64,000 nt of DNA from Janibacter sp. DB-40 (GTDB lineage: Bacteria > Actinomycetota > Actinomycetes > Actinomycetales > Dermatophilaceae): contig NZ_CP120360.1 in the NCBI RefSeq assembly GCF_029510815.1, positions 1,550,001-1,614,000 of the forward strand, given 5' to 3'. A program made the translations under genes and the position numbers. The notes beneath the pieces are model-generated. The model did no database searches. It saw nothing but the letters and a program-made list of their open reading frames with translations, and was not told the DNA's origin. This document shows, piece after piece, positions 57,369-64,000 of the stretch (within the stretch, counting starts at the first letter, position 1; each line of letters begins with the position of its first letter).

Positions 57369-57731
57369 ATGGCACACGGAGACATCACGCACATCGACAT
57401 CCCGGTCGCGGACACCGATGCGGCCAGCGCCTTCTACAGCGGCCTCTTCGGCTGGCGGATCGCCGAGATCCCCGGCTACGAGGGGTATCCCATGTGGCAG
57501 GCACCGAACAAGATCAGCGGTGGTGGTCTGGCCCCGCGCGGCGACGGGTTCACCCACCCCCGCTCCTATGTGGAGGTCGACTCCATCGACGAGGTCCTGG
57601 CCAGGGCCAGCGACTCCGGTGGGTCGGTGGTCATGGAGAAGTCACCGATCTCCGAGACCAGCTGGTTCGCGGTGCTCGCCGACCCGGACGGCAACCACAT
57701 CGGACTGTACGAGGGCACGACCGAGCTCTGA
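57369..57731 (+). CDS. VOC (glyoxalase/bleomycin-resistance fold) family protein
   Basis: 120 aa, one vicinal-oxygen-chelate domain built of two beta-alpha-beta-beta-beta units: ITHIDIPVADTDAASAFYSGLFGW and later SWFAVLADPDGNHIGLYEG. Metal ligands may be His and Glu in these blocks. Function unknown; such small VOC proteins are often misnamed glyoxalase. It stands alone between a terminator and the convergent MOSC gene (8 bp gap). Confidence 0.85.
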   Translation: MAHGDITHIDIPVADTDAASAFYSGLFGWRIAEIPGYEGYPMWQAPNKISGGGLAPRGDGFTHPRSYVEVDSIDEVLARASDSGGSVVMEKSPISETSWFAVLADPDGNHIGLYEGTTEL

Positions 57732-57739
57732 GGGGATCC

Positions 57740-58468
57740 TCATCGGCCGGTCGCCGACACCGGGTCGCCGGTGCGCACGGTGCCGGGTACCAGCACGTCG
57801 GCGTCCATCCCGAACGGGAGCTCGCCGATCGGACGCGGGCGAGCCGCCAGCGTCCCGAGGTGGCGGGTGTCCATCGTCCCGGTCGCCGTGTTGATGTCGA
57901 TGACGCGGCACCGGGGCAGCGTGGAGCGCACCCGGATGACCGCCTGCCCGATGGCCAGCTCCGTCCCGGGCCCCGGGAGGCGCTCGGAGTCGATCACGAA
58001 GGTCGCCCGGAACCGGGCCGGGTCGGACTCGCCGAGCGCGGCGATCTCGCCGGTGCTGGCCAGGCTCACCGGACCTGCGTAGACGACCTCTCCGGGTCGG
58101 CTGACCCGGGCCAGACGCACCGGCCGACCGAGGTGGTCCCCGAGCTGCTCGGCGTGGGGGGAGTCCTGCAGCTCGACCCGGGCCTGCCGACCCCAGTACT
58201 CGAAGGCCAGCTGCTCCCCGGTGGGCCGTGGGGCAGCGGTGACCACACCCCCTTCGGGCGTGGCCGTCGTGAGGACGGTGCCGTCCCAGCCGGTCTCCAC
58301 CAGCACCAGGCGCGGGTGCTCCACGGTGCGCAGCACCCGCCCCTCGTCGGGGTCGGCCAGGCAGAAGACGCGGTCGCCGACCGGGCCGTTCTCCGCGAGC
58401 CGTACGCAGGGCTGCTCGACGTGCCGGGCACCCTTGAGCGTCGCGTAGCCGATCCGGACGATGTGCAT
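57740..58468 (-). CDS. MOSC domain protein
   Basis: 242 aa. A beta-barrel MOSC_N part (residues ~1-90) is followed by MOSC with the LPRCRVIDINTATG block, whose Cys is the expected sulfur/molybdenum-cofactor contact. Related to the mARC/YcbX group, but no ferredoxin domain is fused. No molybdenum genes nearby. ATG 58468, divergent from thrS. Confidence 0.85.
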   Translation of the reverse strand: MHIVRIGYATLKGARHVEQPCVRLAENGPVGDRVFCLADPDEGRVLRTVEHPRLVLVETGWDGTVLTTATPEGGVVTAAPRPTGEQLAFEYWGRQARVELQDSPHAEQLGDHLGRPVRLARVSRPGEVVYAGPVSLASTGEIAALGESDPARFRATFVIDSERLPGPGTELAIGQAVIRVRSTLPRCRVIDINTATGTMDTRHLGTLAARPRPIGELPFGMDADVLVPGTVRTGDPVSATGR

Positions 58469-58535
58469 GCGGCCCAGTCAACCTCCTTCGAGGCTCAGGC
58501 CCAAGAGGGCCTTCGCGCCTCAGGAATCGCGACGA

Positions 58536-58585
58536 TAGAGTTCGTGGGGTGCCCACTCGGGCACCCATCGACACCGACCCAGGAG
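58536..58585 (+). promoter_or_regulatory. thrS promoter and leader hairpin
   Basis: TAGAGT (58536-58541) is a likely -10. GGGTGCCC-ACTC-GGGCACCC (58547-58566) would form an 8-bp hairpin right at the mRNA start. AGGAG (58581-58585) is the ribosome site, 7 nt before GTG 58593. The hairpin could affect mRNA stability or translation; no T-box features are seen. Confidence 0.4.
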
Positions 58586-58592
58586 TACCAAC

Positions 58593-60611
58593 GTGCCTGC
58601 CCAGATCACCATCACCGTCGCCGGAGACGAGCGATCGGTGGCCCGGGGCACCACGGCGGCGGAGGTCTTCGAGGGCGACCGAGCCGTCATCGTCGCCCGG
58701 GTCGGCGGCGAGCTGCGGGACCTGGCGCACGTCCTGGCCGACGGCGACGTCGTCGAGCCGGTGACCGCGCAGGAGCAGGACGGCCTCGACGTGCTGCGTC
58801 ACTCCTGCGCCCACGTGCTCGCGCAGGCCGTCCAGCAGGTCCACCCCACGGCGAAGCTCGGGATCGGCCCACCCGTCCGGGACGGCTTCTACTACGACTT
58901 CGACGTCGAGGAGCCGTTCACCCCCGAGGACCTCAAGGCCCTCGAGAAGGCCATGCAGAAGATCGTCAACGAGGGTCAGGTCTTCCACCGACGGGAGGTC
59001 AGCGACGAGGAGGCCCTCGCGGAGCTGTCGCACGAGCCGTACAAGTGCGAGCTCATCGGTGTGAAGGGCCAGGGCGACGCGCCTGAGTCCTATGGTGAAG
59101 GCGCCGAGGTCGAGGTCGGCGGGGCCCAGCTGACGATCTACGACAACCTGCGCCGGGACGGCTCCGTGGCGTGGGGGGACCTGTGCCGTGGTCCGCACAT
59201 CCCGAGCACCAAGCTGCTCGGCAATGCCTTCAAGGTGATGCGCTCCGCCGCCGCCTACTGGCGCGGGAGCGAGAAGAACCCGCAGCTGCAGCGGATCTAC
59301 GGCACCGCCTGGCCCACCAAGGCCGAGCTGAAGGACTACCTCGACCGGCTCGCCGAGGCGGAGAAGCGCGACCACCGCAAGCTCGGTCGCGAGCTCGACC
59401 TGTACTCCTTCCCGGACGAGATCGGCTCCGGTCTGCCCGTGTTCCACCCCAAGGGTGGAGTGATCAAGCGGGAGATGGAGGACTACGTGCGTCGGCGCCA
59501 CATCGAGGAGGGCTTCGAGTACGTCGGGACGCCGCACATCGCCAAGGAGGGGCTCTTCCACACCTCCGGGCACCTGCCGTACTACGGGGAGGGGATGTAT
59601 CCCCCCGTCGACGTGGACGGGATGGACTACCGCCTGAAGGCGATGAACTGCCCGATGCACAACCTCATCTACCGCAGCAAGCAGCGCTCCTACCGCGAGC
59701 TGCCGCTGCGCCTCTTCGAGTTCGGGCACGTCTACCGCCACGAGAAGTCCGGCGTCATCCACGGCCTGACGCGCGTGCGCGGTTTCGCCCAGGACGACAG
59801 CCACTCCTACGTCACGAAGGAGCAGGCGCCGGACGAGATCCGCCACCTGCTCGACTTCATCCTCGGCCTGCTGCGGGACTTCGGCCTCGACGACTTCTAC
59901 CTCGAGCTGTCCACACGGGACGAGGAGGGGGAGGGGAGCACCAAGTTCATCGGCTCCGACGCGGACTGGGCCGAGGCGACCGCGGTGCTCGAGCAGGTCT
60001 GCTCCGAGACCGGCCTCGAGCTCGTGCCCGACCCGGGTGGCGCCGCCTACTACGGCCCCAAGGTCTCCGTGCAGGCACGCGACGCCATCGGCCGGACCTG
60101 GCAGATGAGCACGATCCAGTACGACTTCAACCAGCCCTCCCCGGACCGGTTCGCCCTCGAGTACCAGGCGGCGGACGGATCCCGCCAGCAGCCGGTGATG
60201 ATCCACTCGGCGAAGTTCGGCTCCATCGAGCGCTTCATCGGCGTCCTCGTCGAGCACTACGCCGGCGCCTTCCCCGTGTGGCTGAGCCCCGTCCAGGTGC
60301 TCGGTGTCCCGGTCGCCGAGGAGTACAACGACTACCTCTGGGACGTGTTGTCGCGGATGAGGGCCGAGGGCATCCGCGTCGAGCTCGACGAGAGCGACGA
60401 CCGGTTCCCGAAGAAGATCCGCAACGCCAGCAAGGCCAAGGTGCCCTTCACCCTCATCGCCGGCGAGGAGGACCGGGGCAACCACGCCGTCTCCTTCCGC
60501 TACCGCGACGGCTCGCAGGAGAACGGCGTGCCGGTCGAGGCCGCGATCGCCAAGGTCCTCGCGGCCATCGAAGGCAAGGGCCAGGTCACCACCGCACCCG
60601 CGACGGACTGA
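58593..60611 (+). CDS. thrS: Threonyl-tRNA synthetase
   Basis: 672 aa class II synthetase. TGS domain (residues 1-62), editing domain with [13 protein letters not shown] and the Cys in YKCELI, and the catalytic core. Zinc ligands are visible as Cys in AMNCPMHN, His in [12 protein letters not shown] and His in MIHSAKFGS; motif 2 is [11 protein letters not shown]. The last block reads HSA where many bacterial enzymes have HRA. Anticodon domain complete. First gene of the thrS-HIT-pgsA-patA-pimA run. Confidence 0.97.
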   Translation: MPAQITITVAGDERSVARGTTAAEVFEGDRAVIVARVGGELRDLAHVLADGDVVEPVTAQEQDGLDVLRHSCAHVLAQAVQQVHPTAKLGIGPPVRDGFYYDFDVEEPFTPEDLKALEKAMQKIVNEGQVFHRREVSDEEALAELSHEPYKCELIGVKGQGDAPESYGEGAEVEVGGAQLTIYDNLRRDGSVAWGDLCRGPHIPSTKLLGNAFKVMRSAAAYWRGSEKNPQLQRIYGTAWPTKAELKDYLDRLAEAEKRDHRKLGRELDLYSFPDEIGSGLPVFHPKGGVIKREMEDYVRRRHIEEGFEYVGTPHIAKEGLFHTSGHLPYYGEGMYPPVDVDGMDYRLKAMNCPMHNLIYRSKQRSYRELPLRLFEFGHVYRHEKSGVIHGLTRVRGFAQDDSHSYVTKEQAPDEIRHLLDFILGLLRDFGLDDFYLELSTRDEEGEGSTKFIGSDADWAEATAVLEQVCSETGLELVPDPGGAAYYGPKVSVQARDAIGRTWQMSTIQYDFNQPSPDRFALEYQAADGSRQQPVMIHSAKFGSIERFIGVLVEHYAGAFPVWLSPVQVLGVPVAEEYNDYLWDVLSRMRAEGIRVELDESDDRFPKKIRNASKAKVPFTLIAGEEDRGNHAVSFRYRDGSQENGVPVEAAIAKVLAAIEGKGQVTTAPATD

Positions 60612-60613
60612 CG

Positions 60614-61171
60614 ATGGGTGACCGCCACGAGCTTCCGGTCGAGGACGAGCGCTCCTTCGCCGGTGTCCCCGACGGCTTCGACCGGCTCTGGACGCCCCAC
60701 CGGATGGCCTATGTGACCGGTGAGCGCCCGAGCGAGGAGGCCGGAGACGGCTGTCCCTTCTGCGTGGCCCCCGACAAGGACGACGCGGAGGGGCTGGTCG
60801 TCCACCGCGGGAAGACCGGCTTCGTCGTGATGAACCTCTTCCCGTACAACGCCGGGCACGTCCTGGTCTGCCCCTACCGGCACGTCTCCCTGTACATCGA
60901 CCTCACCGACGAGGAGACGGCCGAGTTCACGGCGATGACCAAGACGGTGATCCGCACGCTGCAGGAGACCTCGCAGCCGCACGGCTTCAACATCGGGATG
61001 AACCAGGGTGCGGTCGCGGGCGCGGGGGTCGCCGCCCACCTGCACCAGCACGTCATCCCGCGCTGGGGCGGGGACATGAACTTCCTGCCGATCATCGCCC
61101 AGACCAAGGCCCTGCCCATCCTCCTGGAGGACGCCCGGGCCGCCCTCGCCGCGGCCTGGCCGAGCGACTGA
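60614..61171 (+). CDS. HIT family nucleotide phosphorylase/hydrolase (Ap4A phosphorylase-like)
   Basis: 185 aa. The histidine triad HLHQHVIPRW is near residue 147, and CPFC near residue 48 fits a zinc site. MNLFPYNAGHVLVCPYRHV is the HIT core. The mycobacterial counterpart at the same place, next to thrS and pgsA, is an Ap4A phosphorylase (family knowledge). ATG lies 2 nt after the thrS stop, so the two are co-transcribed; thrS makes Ap4A as a by-product, which gives the pairing some sense. Confidence 0.9.
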   Translation: MGDRHELPVEDERSFAGVPDGFDRLWTPHRMAYVTGERPSEEAGDGCPFCVAPDKDDAEGLVVHRGKTGFVVMNLFPYNAGHVLVCPYRHVSLYIDLTDEETAEFTAMTKTVIRTLQETSQPHGFNIGMNQGAVAGAGVAAHLHQHVIPRWGGDMNFLPIIAQTKALPILLEDARAALAAAWPSD

Positions 61172-61233
61172 CCGACCCGGCCCGGTGCGTCGCCGCGGGG
61201 CGACTCCGTGGGCCGGTTACCCTGTTGCCCGAG

Positions 61234-61860
61234 ATGCTCAATCGATACGCGCGCGCGACCGCCACCCGGATCCTGACGCCGGTGGCGAAATTGTTGCTCC
61301 GTCTGGGCGTCAGCCCCGACATCGTGACCATCATCGGCACCCTCGGAGTCTGCCTCGGCGCGCTCGTGTTCTTCCCGCGGGGCGAGCTGCTCATCGGGGT
61401 CCTCGTGATCACCGCCTTCGTCTTCTCCGACACGGTCGACGGCATCATGGCCCGCCAGCTCGATCGCTCCGGCACCTGGGGAGCCTTCCTCGACTCGACA
61501 CTCGACCGGATGGGCGATGCCGCGATCTTCGCCGGTCTGGCGATCTGGTTCTTCCAGGGTGGCGACGACCGCGTCATGGCCTGGCTCGCGCTGGCCTGCC
61601 TCATCACGGGCAGCCTCGTCTCGTACGCCCGGGCGCGCGCCGAGGGCCTGGGCATGCGCGCCGACGTCGGCATCGCCGAGCGGGCCGACCGTCTCGTGGC
61701 CGCCCTCGTGACGACCGGCCTCGTCGGTCTGGGTCTGCCCGAGGTCGTCCTCAAGGTGGTGCTGGCAGTGCTCGCCGTCGCCAGCCTCGTCACGGTCATC
61801 CAGCGTGTCCTCGTCGTGCGCCGCCAGGCCGGCGCGGGCTCCGCCGCCGCGTCGTCGTGA
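61234..61860 (+). CDS. pgsA: CDP-alcohol phosphatidyltransferase (phosphatidylinositol-phosphate synthase)
   Basis: 208 aa, six membrane segments. The CDP-alcohol motif is DTVDGIMARQLDRSGTWG followed by AFLDSTLDR. In this operon the enzyme makes phosphatidylinositol phosphate from CDP-diacylglycerol and inositol phosphate. ATG 61234 is preferred; TTG 61225 in frame is possible. GTGA overlap with patA. Confidence 0.9.
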   Translation: MLNRYARATATRILTPVAKLLLRLGVSPDIVTIIGTLGVCLGALVFFPRGELLIGVLVITAFVFSDTVDGIMARQLDRSGTWGAFLDSTLDRMGDAAIFAGLAIWFFQGGDDRVMAWLALACLITGSLVSYARARAEGLGMRADVGIAERADRLVAALVTTGLVGLGLPEVVLKVVLAVLAVASLVTVIQRVLVVRRQAGAGSAAASS

Positions 61861-62789
61861 GCAGGCTCCGGCAACGGGTGACCGTCATCGCCTTCCTCCT
61901 GGGGTGGCGGGTGCTCCGCCTCATCCCGGCACGGCTGGCCCACCGGCTCTTCGACATCGCCGCGGACCGTACCACCGCCGGCGACGGTCCGGCGGTCCAG
62001 CGCCTCCGCGCCAACTACGCCCGGGTGCGTCCCGACCTGGGCGAGGACGAGCTGCAGGAGATCACGGCGAAGGGGGTCCGCGCCGCCCTGCGCTACTACG
62101 TCGAGGCCTTCCGCCTCCCCTCGGTCCGTGGGGACGACGTCGACCGCCTCGTGCGGTGGGAGGGTGCGATGCCGCAGCTGAAGGCCGAGCTGCTCGCCGG
62201 GCGTCCGGTGCTCTGCTTCCTCGGGCACACCGGCAACTGGGACCTCGCCGGGGTCTGGTGCGCCCGGCACCTGGGGCCGGTGGTCACGGTCGCCGAGCGT
62301 CTCGAGCCGGCGGAGATGTTCGCCGCCTTCCTCGACTACCGCGAGGGACTGGGCATGCGGATCCTGCCCGCGCAGAAGGGCACCTTCGACGTCCTCCGGG
62401 CCCAACTCGACAGCGGCGAGCCGGTCGTCATGCCGTTGCTCGCGGACCGGGACCTGTCGGACACGGGGGTCGAGGTCGAGCTGTGCGGCCACCCCGCCCG
62501 GATGGCCGCGGGACCCGCCGCCCTCGCGGTCGGAACCGGGTACCGGCTCTTCCCGGTCACCCTGCGGCACGAGCGTGTCGGGCGTGAGTGGGGGATGGTC
62601 ATCTCGATCCACGACGCCGTGGAGGTGCCGGCGGCCGGGACGCCCGGAGCGGTGCAGCGGGTCACCCAGTCCTGCGCCGACGCCCTCGGTGCGGCCATCG
62701 CGGCGCATCCCCAGGACTGGCACATGATGCAGCGGGTCTTCGTCGAGGACCTCGATGACCGTGGCGACGACCGGCGGAGGGCGGCATGA
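61857..62789 (+). CDS. patA: Phosphatidylinositol mannoside acyltransferase (PatA-like)
   Basis: 310 aa, HtrB/lauroyl-acyltransferase family membrane-associated enzyme that acylates PIM mannose. The HX4D catalytic motif reads GHTGNWDLAGVW near residue 122; PLLADRDLSDTGVEVELCG is the second block. GTG 61857 overlaps the pgsA stop, which rejects the frame start at 61185. The stop overlaps pimA. Confidence 0.9.
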   Translation: MSRLRQRVTVIAFLLGWRVLRLIPARLAHRLFDIAADRTTAGDGPAVQRLRANYARVRPDLGEDELQEITAKGVRAALRYYVEAFRLPSVRGDDVDRLVRWEGAMPQLKAELLAGRPVLCFLGHTGNWDLAGVWCARHLGPVVTVAERLEPAEMFAAFLDYREGLGMRILPAQKGTFDVLRAQLDSGEPVVMPLLADRDLSDTGVEVELCGHPARMAAGPAALAVGTGYRLFPVTLRHERVGREWGMVISIHDAVEVPAAGTPGAVQRVTQSCADALGAAIAAHPQDWHMMQRVFVEDLDDRGDDRRRAA

Positions 62790-63967
62790 GGGTCGGACTC
62801 GTCAGCCCCTACTCCTTCGACGTGCCCGGCGGCGTGCAGTTCCACATCCGCGACCTGGCCGAGTACCTCCGGCGCGACGGGCACCACGTCTCCGTCCTGG
62901 CGCCCGCGGACGTGGGCACGCAGCTGCCCGAGTACGTCGTGCCCGCCGGTCGGGCGGTGCCCATCCGCTACAACGGCTCGACGGCGCGGCTGCTCTTCGG
63001 CCCGGTGGCCGCGGCGAAGGTGGGCCGCTGGCTCGAGGAGGGCGACTTCGACGTCCTGCACATCCACGAGCCCCTCGCTCCCAGCCTGTCGATGCTCGCG
63101 CTCTGGGCCGCGGAGGTGCCCGTCGTCGCCACCTTCCACACCTCCAACGTCCGCTCCCGCGTGATGCAGGCGGCCTCGCCGCTCCTGCGGCCCTCGCTGG
63201 AGAAGATCCACGGTCGCATCGCCGTGTCCGAGGACGCCCGCCGGACCGTGACCACGCACATCGGCGGGGACGCCGTCGTCATCCCCAACGGCGTCGACAC
63301 GGCCGTCTTCGCGCACGCCGCGCCCCACGCGCAGTGGAGCGGTCGGCCGGGAGAACCCACGCTCGTCTTCCTCGGTCGCCTCGACGAGCCCCGCAAGGGC
63401 CTCCCCGTCCTCACCGAGGCGATGCCCCGGATCCTCGACGCGGTCCCGGGCGCGCGACTGCTCGTCATCGGCCCCGGGAGTGGCCAGGCCGCTCGGGCAC
63501 GACTGCCGGAGCGGGTCGCCGGAGCGACCGAGTTCCTCGGGGTCCTCTCCGAGGAGGACAAGGCGAGCGCCCTGGCATCGGCGGACCTGTACATCGCTCC
63601 GCACACCGGAGGGGAGAGCTTCGGGATCGTTCTCGTCGAGGCGATGGCCGCGGGTACACCGGTGCTCGCGAGCGACCTCGCGGCCTTCCGACGGGTACTC
63701 GACGCAGGTCGCACCGGCATGGCCGGTGCGACCTTCACGACCGGTCGCGCCGACGACCTCGCGGAGCTGGCCGTCGAGCTGCTGTCGGACGCAGACCGCC
63801 GGCGGGCACTCAGCGAGCTCGGACGCGCACGGGCCGCGACCTTCGACTGGGCTGTGGTCGCCGAGGAGATCCTGGCCGTGTACGAGACCGTGCTGGATGC
63901 CACCCCCGCCCGTCCCGAGGTCACCCGGTTGCGGCCGGGTCGCAGGCAGGCCGGAGGCGCCGGATGA
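62786..63967 (+). CDS. pimA: GDP-mannose:phosphatidylinositol alpha-mannosyltransferase (PimA-like, GT4)
   Basis: 393 aa GT-B glycosyltransferase. VGLVSPYSFDVPGGVQFHI at the N-terminus, FLGRLDEPRKGLPVL at the start of the donor domain and the EX7E motif in GESFGIVLVEAMAAG are all PimA features. It adds the first mannose to phosphatidylinositol for PIM and lipoglycan synthesis at the inner leaflet. ATGA overlaps on both sides keep the operon coupled. Confidence 0.93.
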   Translation: MRVGLVSPYSFDVPGGVQFHIRDLAEYLRRDGHHVSVLAPADVGTQLPEYVVPAGRAVPIRYNGSTARLLFGPVAAAKVGRWLEEGDFDVLHIHEPLAPSLSMLALWAAEVPVVATFHTSNVRSRVMQAASPLLRPSLEKIHGRIAVSEDARRTVTTHIGGDAVVIPNGVDTAVFAHAAPHAQWSGRPGEPTLVFLGRLDEPRKGLPVLTEAMPRILDAVPGARLLVIGPGSGQAARARLPERVAGATEFLGVLSEEDKASALASADLYIAPHTGGESFGIVLVEAMAAGTPVLASDLAAFRRVLDAGRTGMAGATFTTGRADDLAELAVELLSDADRRRALSELGRARAATFDWAVVAEEILAVYETVLDATPARPEVTRLRPGRRQAGGAG

Positions 63968-64000
63968 CCACCCTCGCCTGGGTCGCCGTCGCCATCGGTC
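63964..64000 (+). CDS. Start of next operon gene (partial)
   Basis: ATG overlapping the pimA stop opens MTTLAWVAVAIG, a hydrophobic N-terminus, and runs off the window. At this place mycobacteria carry a membrane-anchored Nudix-type protein; the identity cannot be shown from 12 codons. Confidence 0.6.
   Translation, partial: MTTLAWVAVAIG

Noticed and set aside
58536..58592. T-box leader for thrS
   Set aside because: The leader is about 45 nt with one short hairpin; no specifier loop or T-box bulge sequence.
57642..60485. 947-aa open frame antisense to thrS
   Set aside because: Same mirror-frame artefact; thrS is unambiguous on the plus strand.

Overview
The window is a stretch of chromosome from a high-GC actinobacterium (G+C near 70% by eye). 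It is gene dense, uses ATG, GTG and TTG starts, and has many 4-nt ATGA/GTGA overlaps between operon members. Gene content and order (heme genes with ChdC, FabG4/HtdX, PimA/PatA/PgsA, TRAM methyltransferase next to a K+ permease and a TrkA pair) point to the Micrococcales, most plausibly an Intrasporangiaceae-like organism such as Janibacter. That placement is an inference from family knowledge, not a database result. I saw no rRNA, CRISPR array, transposase or prophage.

Layout. 1-4.6 kb: two TrkA K+ regulators divergent from a KimA-type K+ permease and an RNA methyltransferase. 4.7-10.1 kb: aconitase under an 18-bp palindrome, a small unknown gene under a perfect LexA-type box, and dxs. 10.3-15.8 kb: a translationally coupled branched-chain-amino-acid-type (Liv) ABC importer ending in an alpha/beta hydrolase. 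16.0-20.3 kb: a ketone-body module (3-hydroxybutyrate dehydrogenase and PucR-type regulator, divergent from a GntP permease). 20.4-22.0 kb: a MurA paralogue fused to an XRE helix-turn-helix, with its own palindrome. 22-28.2 kb: RNase D, DUF3000, an EamA transporter, and hemE-hemY-chdC of the coproporphyrin-dependent heme route. 28.2-29.5 kb: an AbiEi/DUF559-like gene bounded by two 69-bp inverted repeats. 29.5-37.9 kb: msrB, a solitary ectoine hydroxylase, a convergent PolDom primase-polymerase and LigC ligase pair, hydrolase, reductase, polyphosphate kinase and an AidB-like dehydrogenase.

38.0-45.2 kb: tRNA-Gly, -Cys and -Val, a Rieske oxidoreductase, a PRC-barrel protein divergent from an SigB/F/G-type sigma factor, an MmyB-like regulator, pabB-pabC, a PGPGW membrane protein and a second tRNA-Val. 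45.2-53.6 kb: aldehyde dehydrogenase, methyltransferase, cysteine desulfurase, ABC-F protein, acyl-CoA oxidase-like enzyme and a TetR regulator. 53.6-57.3 kb: a fadA-fabG4-htdX lipid operon facing the TetR gene across a 16-bp inverted repeat. 57.3-64 kb: VOC and MOSC proteins, then thrS-HIT-pgsA-patA-pimA, the classical actinobacterial phosphatidylinositol-mannoside cluster.

Three conserved genes (RNase D, hemY, cysteine desulfurase) are each broken by what reads as one missing base in a G/C homopolymer. This looks more like consensus error than true decay. Several genes appear to be leaderless, with a TANNNT -10 box 6-7 nt before the start codon. The octamer CCCCTTCG (either strand) recurs conspicuously, and two of the three frameshifts lie exactly in it.
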